A stretch of DNA of 64,000 nucleotides from Lycium barbarum (GCF_019175385.1 NC_083339.1:24705637-24769636), one strand, 5' to 3'; counted from the first letter of the stretch, positions 33,720 to 43,886 are shown. Program-made: numbers and translations. The notes: a model not told the origin generated them from the letters alone.

Positions 33720-36366
33720 CGCCCGATCAAAATTGGTACATGGATACCGGGGCCACTTCTCATATGACATCCTCGAACGGTAATATCTCGTCTTATTTTA
33801 ATTTGAGCAATCAAAATAATGGTATTGTTGTGGGAAATGGTCATTCGATTCCAATTCGTGGTTGTAGTCATACTAGTTTGCCTCTCCCAAACCCCCCTTT
33901 ATCCTTACGGAATGTCTTACATGCTCCTAAACTCATTAAGAATTTAATTTCAGTGCAGAAGTTTTACTACTGATAATTCTGTGACTGTTGAATTTGATTC
34001 ATATGGGTTTTCTGTGAAGGATTTTCAGACGGGGATGACACTAATGAAGTGTGATAGTCGGGGAGATCTTTATCCAATCACCACCATCAAATATCCAACC
34101 ACCACTCCATCAACCTTTGCGGCTTTTTCCTCTCCCTTTTGGCATGATCGTTTGGGTCATCCGGGAAATTCTATTTTGGATTGTCTTAGGCTCAATAAAA
34201 GCATTGAATGTAATAAATCTAGTCATTCTAGTATTTGTCGTTCTTGTGTTCTTGGTAAACACATTAAGTTGCCGTTTGATTCTTCTATTTCCGAAACGTT
34301 GATGCCATTTGATATTATTCATAGTGATTTGTGGACCTCTCCCGTGTTAAGTTCATTGGGTCATCGGTATTATGTTCTCTTTTTGGATGATTTTTTGAAA
34401 TTTTTATGGACTTTTCCTTTAGCTAAGAAATCCGATGTTTATGCGAAATTCTTAGCTTTAAAAGCCCACATTTATACCCAATTTGAACGTCGTATTAAAA
34501 ATGTCCAATGTGATAATGGGAGGGAATATGATAATGGTCAATTCGGGAAATTTTGTGAGTCTAATGGGATGTCATTTCGTCTTTCTTGTCCACATACGTC
34601 CTCACAAAATGGGAAAGCCGAAAGAAAAATCCGATCTATCAATAATATCACTCGGACTCTCCTTGCTCATGCTTCTCTTCCCCCTTCGTTTTGGCATCAC
34701 GCCTTACAAATGGCAACATATCTTTTTAATATTTTACCAAGCAAATTATTGGGTCATGTTTCTCCTCTTCAAGTGCTATACCAAAGAAAGTCATCTTACT
34801 CTCATCTTCGGGTTTTTGGGTGTTTATGCTATCCCCTCTTTCCTTCTACGACTATCCACAAATTGCAAGCTCGGTCTACACCGTGTGTATATTTGGGGTA
34901 TCCTACGAATCATAGAGGGTATAAATGTTATGATTTATCGTCCAACAAAATAATTATTTCTCGTCACGTAATTTTTGATGAGAATGTTTTCCCATTTTCC
35001 AATTTACATTCTCCCACTTCAACTACTTATGATTTTTTGGATGATGGGATTTCCCCATTTTGGATGCATCATATGGCTACTGATCTGAATGATCAGCCCA
35101 GTCCACCCCACGCTGCACCCGTGGCCCAGCCAAATACCCCCTCCCACCATGGCTCTTTCTGCCAACTCCCCTCAATTAGCAGCGCATGGGCCAGGCCACT
35201 CCCCTGCAGCCCAACCCCCTCCGTTGATAACTCCACAAACAGACCCATCTTCCCTTCTCACCTCTGCCTTAGGCCAACAGCCATCTGGTCTGTCTCCCAC
35301 ACCCACACAAACATCACCCCAGCCGCCCCAATCTACCAATCAGCCCCGAATGGTGATCCGGAGTCAACGTGGTAATTTTAAGCCAAAACGTATGTTTAAC
35401 TTGAATACCACTGTTACGAAATCCCCTCTCCCTCGTAACCCTGTGACCGCCCTTCGTGACCCGAATTGGAAAATGGCTATGGATGATGAATTTGATGCTC
35501 TTATTAAAAATAAGACGTGGGAGTTGGTGCCCCGTCCACCTAATGTGAATGTTATTCGTTCTATGTGGATTTTTACTCATAAAGAAAAGTCTAATAGTGA
35601 TTTTGAGAGGCATAAAGCCCGACTTGTAGGTGATGGAAAGACTCAACAGGTTGGCATTGATTGTGGTGAGACCTTCAGTCCGGTGGTCAAGCCGGCTACG
35701 ATCCGTACCGTTCTCAGCCTTTCATTATCAAAGAAGTGGCCTATTCATCAGCTAGATGTCAAGAATGCTTTCTTACACGGTGAGCTCAAGGAAACAGTGT
35801 ATATGCATCAACCTATGGGTTTCAGAGATCCCACTCATCCGGATTATGTATGTTTACTCCGTAAGTCCTTATATGGACTTAAGCAGGCCCCGAGGGCATG
35901 GTACAAGCGTTTTGCAGATTATGTCTCTTCTCTTGGTTTTTTAAACAGCAGATCTGACAATTCTTTGTTCATCTACAAAAAGGGGTCAGATATGGCATAC
36001 ATTTTACTTTATGTTGATGATATTATTCTTACTGCTTCCTCAGATTCTCTCCGATGCTCCATTATGGCTTTACTTGCCTCGGAATTTGCTATGAAGGATC
36101 TGGGTCCTTTGAATTATTTCCTTGGCATTGATTTCACTCGCCATAAGGATGGCATGTTTCTTTCGCAACGTAAGTATGCTGAAGAAATCATTGATCGAGC
36201 TGGGATGTCTTCTTGTAAGGCTACTTCTACCCCGATTGATACTAAACCGAAGGTGAGCAGCACATCAGGTGCTCCATATGATGACCCGACTCACTATCGC
36301 AGTCTCGCAGGTGCACTTCAGTATCTTACTTTCACGAGACCGGATATTTTTTATGCTGTTCAATAG
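33720..36366 (+). pseudogene. Copia pol: protease, integrase, reverse transcriptase
   Basis: The protease has WYMDTGATSHMTS at about 33735-33775. The integrase follows with FWHDRLGHPGNS, paired CRSC cysteines near 34235, HSDLW near 34320 and SQNGKAERKIRS near 34605. The frame changes after the protease stop (33971-33973) and again near 35090-35375 between integrase and RT. RT has QLDVKNAFLHGEL (35750-35790), KSLYGLKQAPRAWYKRF and the catalytic YVDDI near 36010. It ends LTFTRPDIFYAVQ before TAG at 36364-36366, where intact relatives read on. The protein is broken into at least three frames. Confidence 0.9.
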
Positions 36367-36986
36367 GTATGCTTACACATGCATGCTCCGCGAGATGATT
36401 ATATGCATACTCTTAAGCGTATCATTCGTTACATTCAAAGTACACTTGATTATGGTTTGCATCTTTATCCATCCTCAGTTACTGACCTACACTGATGCGG
36501 ATGAGGGGGGGGGGGGGGGGGGGGGGGGGCTGCCCTGACACACGTCGGTCGACGACTGGTTATTGTGTCTTTCTTGGAGATAACTTGATATCTTGGTCTT
36601 CGAAACGTCAACCTACCCTCTCTCGTTCGAGTGCTGAGGCGGAGTATAGGGGGATTGCTAATGTTGTCTCCGAGTCATGCTGGATTCGAAATCTTCTGTT
36701 GGAATTACATTGTCCTATTCATAAGGCTACTATGGTATATTGTGACAATGTAAGTGCCATTTATCTTTCAGGAAATCCAGTGCAACATCAGCGCACCAAG
36801 CACATTGAAATGGACATCCACTTTGTTCGTGAAAAGGTTGCGCGAGGACAGGTTCGTGTCCTTCATGTTCCATCCCGTTATCAGATTGCCGATATTTTCA
36901 CCAAAGGACTACCACAAGTCTTATTTGAAGATTTTCGGGACAGTCTCAGCATTCGTAAACCTCCCGTTTCGACTGCGGGAGTGTGA
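36367..36986 (+). pseudogene. Copia pol end: RNase H
   Basis: After the stop the conserved linker runs through a frame change to [14 protein letters not shown] at about 36538. The RNase H blocks [28 protein letters not shown] and [13 protein letters not shown] follow, to a stop at 36984-36986. An uninterrupted run of 25 G (36505-36529) replaces the usual [12 protein letters not shown] coding segment and shifts the frame. The gene end overlaps the first bases of the 3' LTR. Confidence 0.85.
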
Positions 36987-37160
36987 TAGATTATGTAAAT
37001 ATTAGTTAGAATATTTTGTAATTTCCTATTTTAGGTTAGCTTTGCTTAACATATTATTTGGTAGAATTAGCTCCTTAATTCTAGCCTAATATTACGGTTG
37101 TATAATTTGTATATTAACCAAGTCAAGGAATGAAATGAGGCACGGAAAACATTTCTTTCA
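36984..37160 (+). repeat. 3' LTR of the copia element
   Basis: 177 bp, preceded by a purine-rich GCGGGAGTG. Four transitions distinguish it from the 5' LTR. Confidence 0.95.
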
Positions 37161-37165
37161 GAGAA

Positions 37166-37954
37166 AAAAACCAGATCCAAAAATGAAAAAGAATCCCAAC
37201 AACCAAAAACAAAACAAAAAAATCTAGATCCTAGAAGAAATGTATAAGTAGTGTATATATAAAGTATAGTAGTGTATAAAGGTATACATACACCTCTTAT
37301 ACATAGTTATATAATGTATATACACGATGCATATGTGCATTATTCAGTGTATATGCAGTATATATATAACGTCTAGCAGTATAAAAAGATGTAAATGCAC
37401 CTCTTGTATTGTGTGCAATCTCTGTAGAGGACTCATAAATATCTTTCAAACACCTTCTTCGTTTGAGACATAAAAAAGAAAAAAAATAAGAAGGAAAAAG
37501 AAGAAGTCAGAGATTCTACCCGACCAGCTTAGGTTATCCTTTTAACACACAAAAAATTATTTCTCACCATCTACTTATTTTCATTCCACTATATTAAACC
37601 ACAATAAATATGTCCATCTTCCTTGATCATCTACCTCGACAAAAAAACAATAAATTAAAGGGCTTTTCATGATAGGTCTTAATTGATTCATGGTGTGAAG
37701 TTAAAAAAAAGAAAGAGAAATTGAAAGAGTTTAAGAAAGAGAGCAAAGAAAAGAAAGATCAATAGAGGAAGATGGGGAGGGATAGTGGATAGATCATTGG
37801 GGTTGAAACTTTCACTAATCATAGGCTATTAGCCATATAAGCAAAATAATAGACTTTTTCTATAACTAAAGTAGCAAACTTTATTAAAATTAAGAAATCG
37901 AATATTTTATTGAATCAACTATTCAATTAAAAAAATTGATATAGAAAATCTTAC
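37166..37954. other. First part of the MLP gene B intron
   Basis: Contains TATA/GTAT-rich low-complexity DNA (37250-37400) and the splice donor GTAAGA on the minus strand (37950-37954). No other feature is seen. Confidence 0.6.
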
Positions 37955-38141
37955 CCAGAGTATAATTCCAGTTGATTACGGAGCCTACCGTACCCCAATC
38001 TCCTTCATGCAAATTGACCGCTTGAATTAGTTTGGGAGTAACATTGGGAATATTGTGTGGTTTGTGCCTAAACATTTCATGAAAGAGATCTTTACAACCT
38101 TTGATCTCTGTTTGTGAAATCAACTTTCCTTTCAAACCCAT
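37955..38141 (-). CDS. MLP-like (Bet v 1 family) gene B, exon 1
   Basis: Exon 1 begins MGLKGKLISQTEIKGCKDLF at 38141 and carries NLHEGDWGTVGSV, the glycine-containing loop that lines the ligand pocket of Bet v 1-fold proteins. It ends WNYTL with one extra base before the donor GTAAGA. Phase 1 at this point is the conserved intron position of MLP genes. Exon 2 lies 8.3 kb away at 29384-29652. Together they predict a 151-residue cytosolic small-ligand-binding protein with no signal peptide. MLPs are linked to defence, stress and binding of hydrophobic compounds. The gene is complete on paper; whether the long intron is spliced efficiently cannot be judged here. Confidence 0.8.
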
Positions 38142-38258
38142 ATTTTATCTCTCTTTCTTATCACTAATGAGAACTAGCACTTAATAGTGTTTTTTATCTG
38201 AAGTATAGAAATAGCAAGGTTTGAAATTTTGATGAATGAAGAACCTAAAAGAAAAGTC

Positions 38259-38267
38259 ATTATATAG
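38259..38267 (-). promoter_or_regulatory. TATA box of MLP gene B
   Basis: CTATATAA on the minus strand lies about 120 bp upstream of the ATG. The same site in gene A (around 25985-25993) reads CTATATCA. Confidence 0.55.
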
Positions 38268-38527
38268 TTGCATTTTGGGGATCATCAACCTCTATAATTA
38301 TCTGCCAGCATAGATTACAATTATTGTTCTCCAAAGTCGTGTTACTCGTGTATATAATAGTAACAACTTAGATTTGCTGAGACTACGTTTCTTGACGATG
38401 ACTATGACATTTGGATTATCTTATTAGAAATTAAATTTATTTAATTAAAGCTTAGACTGCTTCTCAGACATAGGAATCTACACAAAGTTTTTTAGTTTTT
38501 ATTAGTGTATATTTCACTGAACCCTTA

Positions 38528-38810
38528 GGGGTCGTTTGGTAGAAGGTATAAGCTGGGATATTCCAGCACTAATTTTTGTATCATGTTTGGTACAAGGTAT
38601 ACATTTATCCTGGGATAAATGTATACCTTCTACCAAACATGGTACAAAAATTAGTGCTGGGATATCCCAGCTTATACCTTCTTATCCCACTTATACTGAG
38701 ATTATTTTATACCATATTTTAGATGGTATAAAATAATCCTAATAGATGGGATAAATTAGTCCTGGGATTATAATCCCGGGATAACTTCGACTATCTACCA
38801 AACGACCCCT
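38528..38810 (+). mobile_element. Harbinger-type MITE 1 in the MLP gene B promoter
   Basis: GGGGTCGTTTGGTAGAAGG on the left and CTACCAAACGACCCC on the right form the terminal inverted repeats. TTA occurs on both sides (38525-38527 and 38811-38813). The interior is strongly self-complementary (GCTGGGATATTCCAGC and its repeats), so the 283 bp can fold back. It is absent from the equivalent position upstream of gene A. Confidence 0.85.
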
Positions 38811-38813
38811 TAA

Positions 38814-39043
38814 TTATCGTTTGGTAGGTAGTCAAAATTATCCCGGGATTATAATCCCGAGACTAATTTATCTCATCTATTGAGATTATTTTATACCATC
38901 CCAGTATAAGTGGGATAAGAAGGGATATCGCATCTCTTGGGATGAGATGCATTTTATACCTTATTTGGTACAAGGTATAAATTTATCATGGCACAGAAAA
39001 TTAGTGTTGGGATATTCCAGCTTATACCATGCACCAAAACCCC
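38814..39043 (-). mobile_element. Harbinger-type MITE 2, inverted next to MITE 1
   Basis: This second, more diverged copy is in the opposite orientation. Its left part ATCGTTTGGTAGGTAGTC mirrors the right arm of MITE 1, and it ends ACCAAAACCCC before TTA (39044-39046). The two share the central TTA. Confidence 0.7.
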
Positions 39044-39046
39044 TTA

Positions 39047-39546
39047 AAGTTTTGATTTGTAAAATACAACCACAAAAATTTAGCATAGGACGAATTTTCC
39101 CATGGCCAAACAAATTTGAATTTTGAACACAACATAATATTTCAGCGCCAATTGTTCACAAGGCCCAAAGAATTTCAACAGGAGAAAAATGAAAGCTTTT
39201 AAATGACTCAATAGGCCGCGGGAAGGTAGTCAAACTAACAGGTTCTTTGCATTTTGCACCCCTAATAACTTTTTTATAATTTATTTCGTAATATCTTATT
39301 TTTAATAATTTATACTCCATTTTCTTTATTTTCTTGCAAGACAATAAAAGTATTGTTTCTGGAATTATTCACGAGGGCGAAACTGAAAAAAATTCAAATA
39401 AGAAAAGAAGATACGATACAAAATGAAGTCAACAACATTTGTTATCAGGCAGTTGTTTTGAAAATTCAAATACCTAGTCCTCTTTGTAATTTCTGAATTC
39501 CTCTTGCGCATCCAAGGCCAGTGCTGGTAAAAGACTCATATGTATT
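39047..39546. other. Upstream flank of MLP gene B
   Basis: Duplicate of part of 26280-26420 up to about 39190, then AT-rich spacer. No gene. Confidence 0.5.
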
Positions 39547-39555
39547 TAGTTTATA

Positions 39556-40184
39556 GGAAAAAGGTGCAAATATATCTCTCAACTTTGCGATTTAGAACAG
39601 ATATACTTCCTTTATAACAGTGGTGTAAATATACCCATGTCGTTACAAAATGGTGCCAATATACCTTTTTTGCTGACGAAATTTTTCTTAAAAATCATTT
39701 AGTTATTTTTTAATTAAAAAAAATACCACGTGGCTTTACAAAAAATCTATCCATTTTTTTAGTAGACATATTTTACTAAAGCCATGTGATATTTTTTTTT
39801 CCGGTGGGTCGAGTCTGGTTCGTTTAAGAAAATGGGTAGGCTTATTTTTTTCTTCAAGTCACGGAGATATTTTTTTAAACAAATCAAATCTGACCCACCA
39901 GAAAAAATTTACCGAGGCTTTAGAAAAATATGTCTACAAAAAAAAAAAAAATGAGTAGACTTTTTTTTAAAGCCACATGGCATTTTTTTAAAATTAAAAA
40001 ATAAACTAAATGATTTTTAAAAAAAATCTTATTAGCGAAAAGGGTATATTTGCACTATTTGTGTAAGGGCAGAGGTACATTTGCACCATTTTGTAACTAC
40101 AAGGATATATAAACACCACTTTTTTAACGGGGGGTGTGTCTGATCTAAATCGCAAAGTTGAGAGGTGTATTTGCACCTTTGGCC
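39556..40184. mobile_element. Mutator-like (MULE) foldback MITE
   Basis: The ends are near-perfect long inverted repeats (AAAGGTGCAAATA, CTCTCAACTTTGCGATTTAG on the left; complement on the right). They are flanked by an identical 9-bp duplication TAGTTTATA at 39547-39555 and 40185-40193. A 9-bp duplication with long terminal repeats starting GG is typical of MULEs. The interior is a further set of inverted repeats, including GGTGGGTC near 39803 facing GACCCACC near 39892. There is no coding sequence. Confidence 0.85.
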
Positions 40185-40400
40185 TAGTTTATATTTGTTC
40201 ATCGATGGAAGATTTCACTAGAGATTCTGATTTTTATTCTGAATTCCTCATGCGTCTACACCTAACGATTACATACATAAAAACAAATGAGTGGGAAAAC
40301 TCGAGTGTGAAGGAACTATTTTGGGGGAAGAAGAATGAGGAAGAAAGAGAAAATATTGTTATAAATTCTTACAAAGAAAGCCCCGTAAATTTTAAAACAA

Positions 40401-40623
40401 TACTCGCTCTGTCTTAAAATGATTGTCTTGATTTAACTTGACACGGAGTTTAATAAATAAAAGAAGACTTTTGAAATGTATGGTCCAAACAAGCCTTAGA
40501 TAGTTGTGTGGCCGTAAATCATCTCATAAAGTTAAATTGTTTATAAATATAGAAATGTGTCAATCTTTTTGGGACAAACTAATAAGAAAAGTAAGACAAT
40601 CTTTTTGGGACGGAGGGAGTATT
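40401..40623. mobile_element. Stowaway MITE at the segmental duplication border
   Basis: TACTCGCTCTGTCTTAAAATG on the left and GGGACGGAGGGAGTA on the right form the ends, with TA flanks. About 60 bp of its right end recurs at 43887-43947, at the start of the second duplication copy. Confidence 0.8.
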
Positions 40624-41681
40624 AAAAAGGCCCGCTCATGATGCTTAAGCCAGTTATGGCATTTCATTGGATCCAAAATAAAGAGAAAAGAGATAGGGTC
40701 CTAATAAGGAAAAACAAAAATGAGACTTGAGAGGCTCTACCAACTAATTATTCCGAGTAGCTCATGTTAAGAAGCAATTGTCATTATATCATTGATGATG
40801 CTTTAAAAAACAATAATTTGGCATCGTTCGTCATTCTTACAATGAAAGACATAAGATCTATGTGATAGTGAAACCATAGTATTTAATACGTATATGATTG
40901 ATATGGAAAATGACTTTAAATTCATGCTATCACGCTGAAGAAGAAGTGACTCGGTAAATTAGGAAGGAAAACGTTGAATATGTTTGCCTTCTTTTCAATA
41001 CTGTTTCATGATTTAGCAAATAATTGAGCGGATGGTGTCTTAAATTAGTTTCTAATGAACCTCCATCCGTTTCTATGAGAGTCTCTATCTTTATCTTTTG
41101 TTTTAGTTTGATTTGTATGGAAGACAATTTTGAAGTTTATTCATGTACTTCTAATTAGTGACGAAGGTGGAAATTTAATTAAAAATATTAAAAATGTAAA
41201 TAATTTTTTCGATAAATGGGTGCATACATCAATATTGTTACTATGAATGGGTGCACTGATTTTTTTCCCCTTCAAATTGAGATATTCTTTCATTCAAAAT
41301 TAAGATTAATTTACAATATTATATCATCTTTAAGTTAAAGTTAACATGTCTTTAGAAAAAAAGGTTGGTTTCAAGAAAAAGTCTAAGTAATTACCGCTGA
41401 GTTTTCAACATAGCACCACTGATTGTCGTGTATTTTTCGATTACAAGTTATTATTAAATAGTGGATTAACTTTTTATGAATTACCATATTACCCATATAT
41501 TTTTAGCCTTGCAATATAAAGAGAGAATAAGGCCAATATTAACTTTATATTACAATCAAACGTTAAATTAAAATGTAGCTATCAATCGGAAATTCTTATA
41601 ATCCCGTTTGGTCTGTATTGTTTTTAGAAAGGATCTGGGTTTTCTTCTTCTTCTTTTTTGTTTTGGTTAAGCTATTGAGAT

Positions 41682-41759
41682 ATGGGTCAGTTTTGTTGTT
41701 CTAAAAGATTATTGGCAAGTAGTAGCAATAGCACAAAGGACCTGACTCAAGACATTTAG
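41682..41759 (+). CDS. Short frame with an N-myristoylation-like start (gene fragment?)
   Basis: A 25-codon frame begins MGQFCCSKRLL, is Ser-rich, and ends QDI before TAG. Met-Gly followed by Cys-Cys is typical of membrane-anchored kinases and calcium sensors. A pyrimidine-rich leader precedes it. In copy 2 (44945) a TGA replaces the second Cys codon. It may be the first exon of a lost gene; it is unlikely to be functional alone. Confidence 0.2.
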   Translation: MGQFCCSKRLLASSSNSTKDLTQDI

Positions 41760-42404
41760 GTGGCTTTGAACACCTTTAACCACTTGACTTTAAAAAAAAA
41801 AAAAATTGTCGAGAGAGTTCAAGATTTAATATATATTTTAAAAAAATAATATTAATCTATATAGATCAAATTTGTCCCTGAATTATGCACAATGAAACAA
41901 ATTTGCTATCCCTTAAGAGTTGGGCTCAAGTAAGCCTGCCAATTGGGCCGGGTTGGCCCGGGATCGGGCCACCTAACCCGGACCATAATCGGCCTGGCCC
42001 CCCAACTCGGTAAGAGGGTGGTGGGTTGGGCTAGTGGAAAGAATTAGGGGGCTGGGCCGGACATGCCATTTAGCCCGGTAGCCCGGCCCACCAACAGCCC
42101 GCGTTCTGGCCCACCGAGGGCCAGGCAAGGCCCAACCCGGCCCACTTCGAATTAATTTGATTTTTTTTTTATTTAAGTGGTATATTTGTGTATATCTTGT
42201 ATATCCCAACGACTATTCAAGTGCTAAAAATTATAAAAAGTTGAGAATGTGATACAAGACTACATAAGTAATTTAAAATAAAACTTCAAACTTAAATTGA
42301 TAACATTGCAAATTCAAAACATACAAACCTGAACGGTTAACTTATGACAAATGAAAAGTTCAAAACGCTAGCATCGATGGAGAAATTTAAAGAAGAGATA
42401 AACT

Positions 42405-42608
42405 TCAAAGTTCAATTTTGTGCCTTTTGTCCAAGTGCCTACATAACGGACCGGTACCCCCAAAAACCGGTTCGGACTTATGGAGATATATTTGACCACA
42501 ATGTTGACATTTAACATGTTCCTCGTCTACTCGCTCAAAATGCAACCACACAAGACTTGAAATTGATCTTCGGCCTGGAGGAGGAGGTGGCGGGTTATCA
42601 TTATTCAT
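42405..42608 (-). CDS. BED zinc-finger peptide from a hAT transposase N-terminus
   Basis: The 67-residue product has a Pro run, then SSLVWLHFERVDEEHVKC, CQHCG, GTGPLCRHLDKRHKIEL. This gives the BED pattern: aromatic WxHF, C-x2-C, and H-x4-H near the end. In full-length hAT transposases this finger binds the subterminal repeats. The catalytic RNase H-like and dimerisation domains are absent. Upstream on the same strand lie a long (CT)n tract (42647-42711) and a TATATAAAG box (42784-42792). A small DNA-binding peptide could therefore be expressed, though this is inferred from sequence only. Confidence 0.6.
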   Translation of the reverse strand: MNNDNPPPPPPGRRSISSLVWLHFERVDEEHVKCQHCGQIYLHKSEPVFGGTGPLCRHLDKRHKIEL

Positions 42609-42641
42609 TACATTTAAATTTTGAAATTTGAACTTGGAAGT

Positions 42642-42646
<5 letters not shown>

Positions 42647-42711
<65 letters not shown>
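42647..42711. repeat. (AG)n microsatellite
   Basis: About 32 AG units on the plus strand, which would lie as (CT)n in the leader of the BED-finger frame. Confidence 0.95.
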
Positions 42712-42713
<2 letters not shown>

Positions 42714-43291
42714 AGATGAGTAGGAAATTTAGGAAAAGAGGAGAGTAGGGAATTGTGAGACAATATGGAGAAGAATGAATGATCTTTATATATTGAAAAT
42801 AGAGCCAAAGTATAATTTAAGGAACTTGATGGTTAAAATAAAGTTGACAACAACTAGATTTTAAAGTATCAAACTTAATAAATTTTAGTATTAGATTATT
42901 TTTAAAAAATAATTAACATCCGGCCCGGCCCACTTAGCCCACTATGTACCCCTACCCGGGTCGGGGGCTGGGTCGGACACCCCTTTCCCTCCTCCAACCC
43001 GACCCACTAACTATGGCCCGGCCCGGCCCACTTGACAGGCTTAGGCTCAAGTATGCTCTCAACGCTACTAGTTGGGGTCATTAGTACGAACTCCTGAAAA
43101 AAAAAGTTGTTTACCAACTGTGGAATCTGAAGAAATGGTCGTCAGAAATTGCTGATGCAAAAGTATGTAGGTGTTGGAGCCAGATATCTTACATAGAAAC
43201 ATCAAAGACCGGCACAAATAAACAAAAGAAGACATTATACACAACTACAATAATTAGACCACCAAAATGTATTAAGAAGAAAGAATAAAAG

Positions 43292-43406
43292 TAACTAAAA
43301 AGAAAGAGAGGAGAAAAGCTATGGTCATGGCCAGAGTTGAGTGACGGTAAATCCACCACTGCTCCAGCACGTCTACCAGGGGAAGTTAGCCCATATACTT
43401 GGTCTC
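43292..43406. other. Spacer after duplication copy 1
   Basis: Continues the ancestral sequence that in copy 2 is split off by element A. No gene is seen. Confidence 0.4.
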
Positions 43407-43600
43407 TCATAACTCAGCCTCCCCGATGTGAGCATAGGTGCAGTCTATTATGGTGCATTCGATTCCATTAAAGCACTGCTGGGATCGGAAACGATTTGGA
43501 TGGTAGCTCTGCTCCACCCTCCCGTGAGCTCGATCACATAAAATGCCCTCGTGCATTGGCCTCTAAGGTAGAACCAACAGAGGTATGGGAATAGGTTAGA
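43407..43600 (-). pseudogene. Tandem CCCH zinc-finger gene fragment
   Basis: On the minus strand one frame reads LCWFYLRGQCTR. A shifted frame then gives LCDRAHGRVEQSYHPNRFRS and QQCFNGIECTIIDCTYAHIG to TGA at 43407-43409. The second finger is C-x5-C-x4-C-x3-H. Together with the first they match the plant-type tandem CCCH array, whose second finger follows an HPxRYRT motif. These proteins act in stress and seed mRNA or transcription control. A frameshift splits finger one, and the long N- and C-terminal parts are missing, so this is a relic. Confidence 0.55.
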
Positions 43601-43886
43601 TACTCAGCAAGGGTGGCTCGAGGGGAGGCTAGTAAAGGCTTTGCTTAAGCCCCAAATTTTTAATAATGAATTTTTTAATTTTATTTTTTCTTAAACAATA
43701 TTGAAGTTTAGAGAAAAAATAAATAGTAATAATTTATAAAAAAAAATTCCTACTTTTTTATAGTAAAAATATTTTAGATATTTGAATTAAACTACTCACA
43801 TCTTCGTATTAATAAATAAAATTTCATACAAAAACATCCAAGGGATTATATTACAAACACCTCTGGCCTGGTAGAAAGTAAAACTA
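43601..43886. other. AT-rich spacer between duplication copies
   Basis: No gene, repeat unit or terminal inverted repeat is recognised. Confidence 0.4.

Larger units (their letters stand above)
32316..37160 (+). mobile_element. Complete but inactive Ty1/copia retrotransposon in the MLP gene B intron
   Basis: Two 177-bp LTRs (32316-32492 and 36984-37160, TGATAGATT to TTTCTTTCA) flank gag and pol. Target duplications GAGAA lie at 32311-32315 and 37161-37165. The LTRs differ by four transitions that I can count (about 2%), so the insertion is fairly recent. The domain order protease, integrase, RT, RNase H defines copia. The short LTRs and sequence style resemble the Ale/Retrofit group, which is a tentative assignment. 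It runs antisense to the MLP gene. Frame changes in gag-pol and a stop before RNase H make it non-autonomous. Confidence 0.95.
41931..43043 (-). mobile_element. hAT deletion derivative that keeps a BED zinc-finger exon
   Basis: Terminal repeats TAAGCCTGCCAATTGGGCC and the complementary GTGGGCC...CAGGCTTA are flanked by an exact 8-bp duplication GGCTCAAG (41923-41930 and 43044-43051). Both are signatures of hAT transposons. CCCGGCCCA-type motifs crowd both subterminal regions. It interrupts copy 1 of the segmental duplication and is absent from copy 2, so it inserted after the duplication. The catalytic transposase domain is gone, leaving 1113 bp. Confidence 0.9.
40563..43291. repeat. Segmental duplication, copy 1 (interrupted by a hAT element)
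   Basis: Aligns with 43887-45430 from inside the Stowaway MITE to AGAATAAAAG. After removing the hAT insertion (41931-43043 plus its 8-bp duplication) about 1.6 kb remains. Most of it differs from copy 2 by a few percent with indels. However, 375 bp (40759-41133) are identical to 44082-44456 without a single difference that I can find. No working gene is recognised inside. Confidence 0.85.

Noticed and set aside
40136..40417. 93-codon frame as a gene
   Set aside because: It begins in the MULE terminal repeat and ends in the Stowaway MITE, so it is a chance reading of transposon ends.
42614..42808. 64-codon frame with a long Ser-Leu repeat
   Set aside because: It is the translation of the (CT)n microsatellite.
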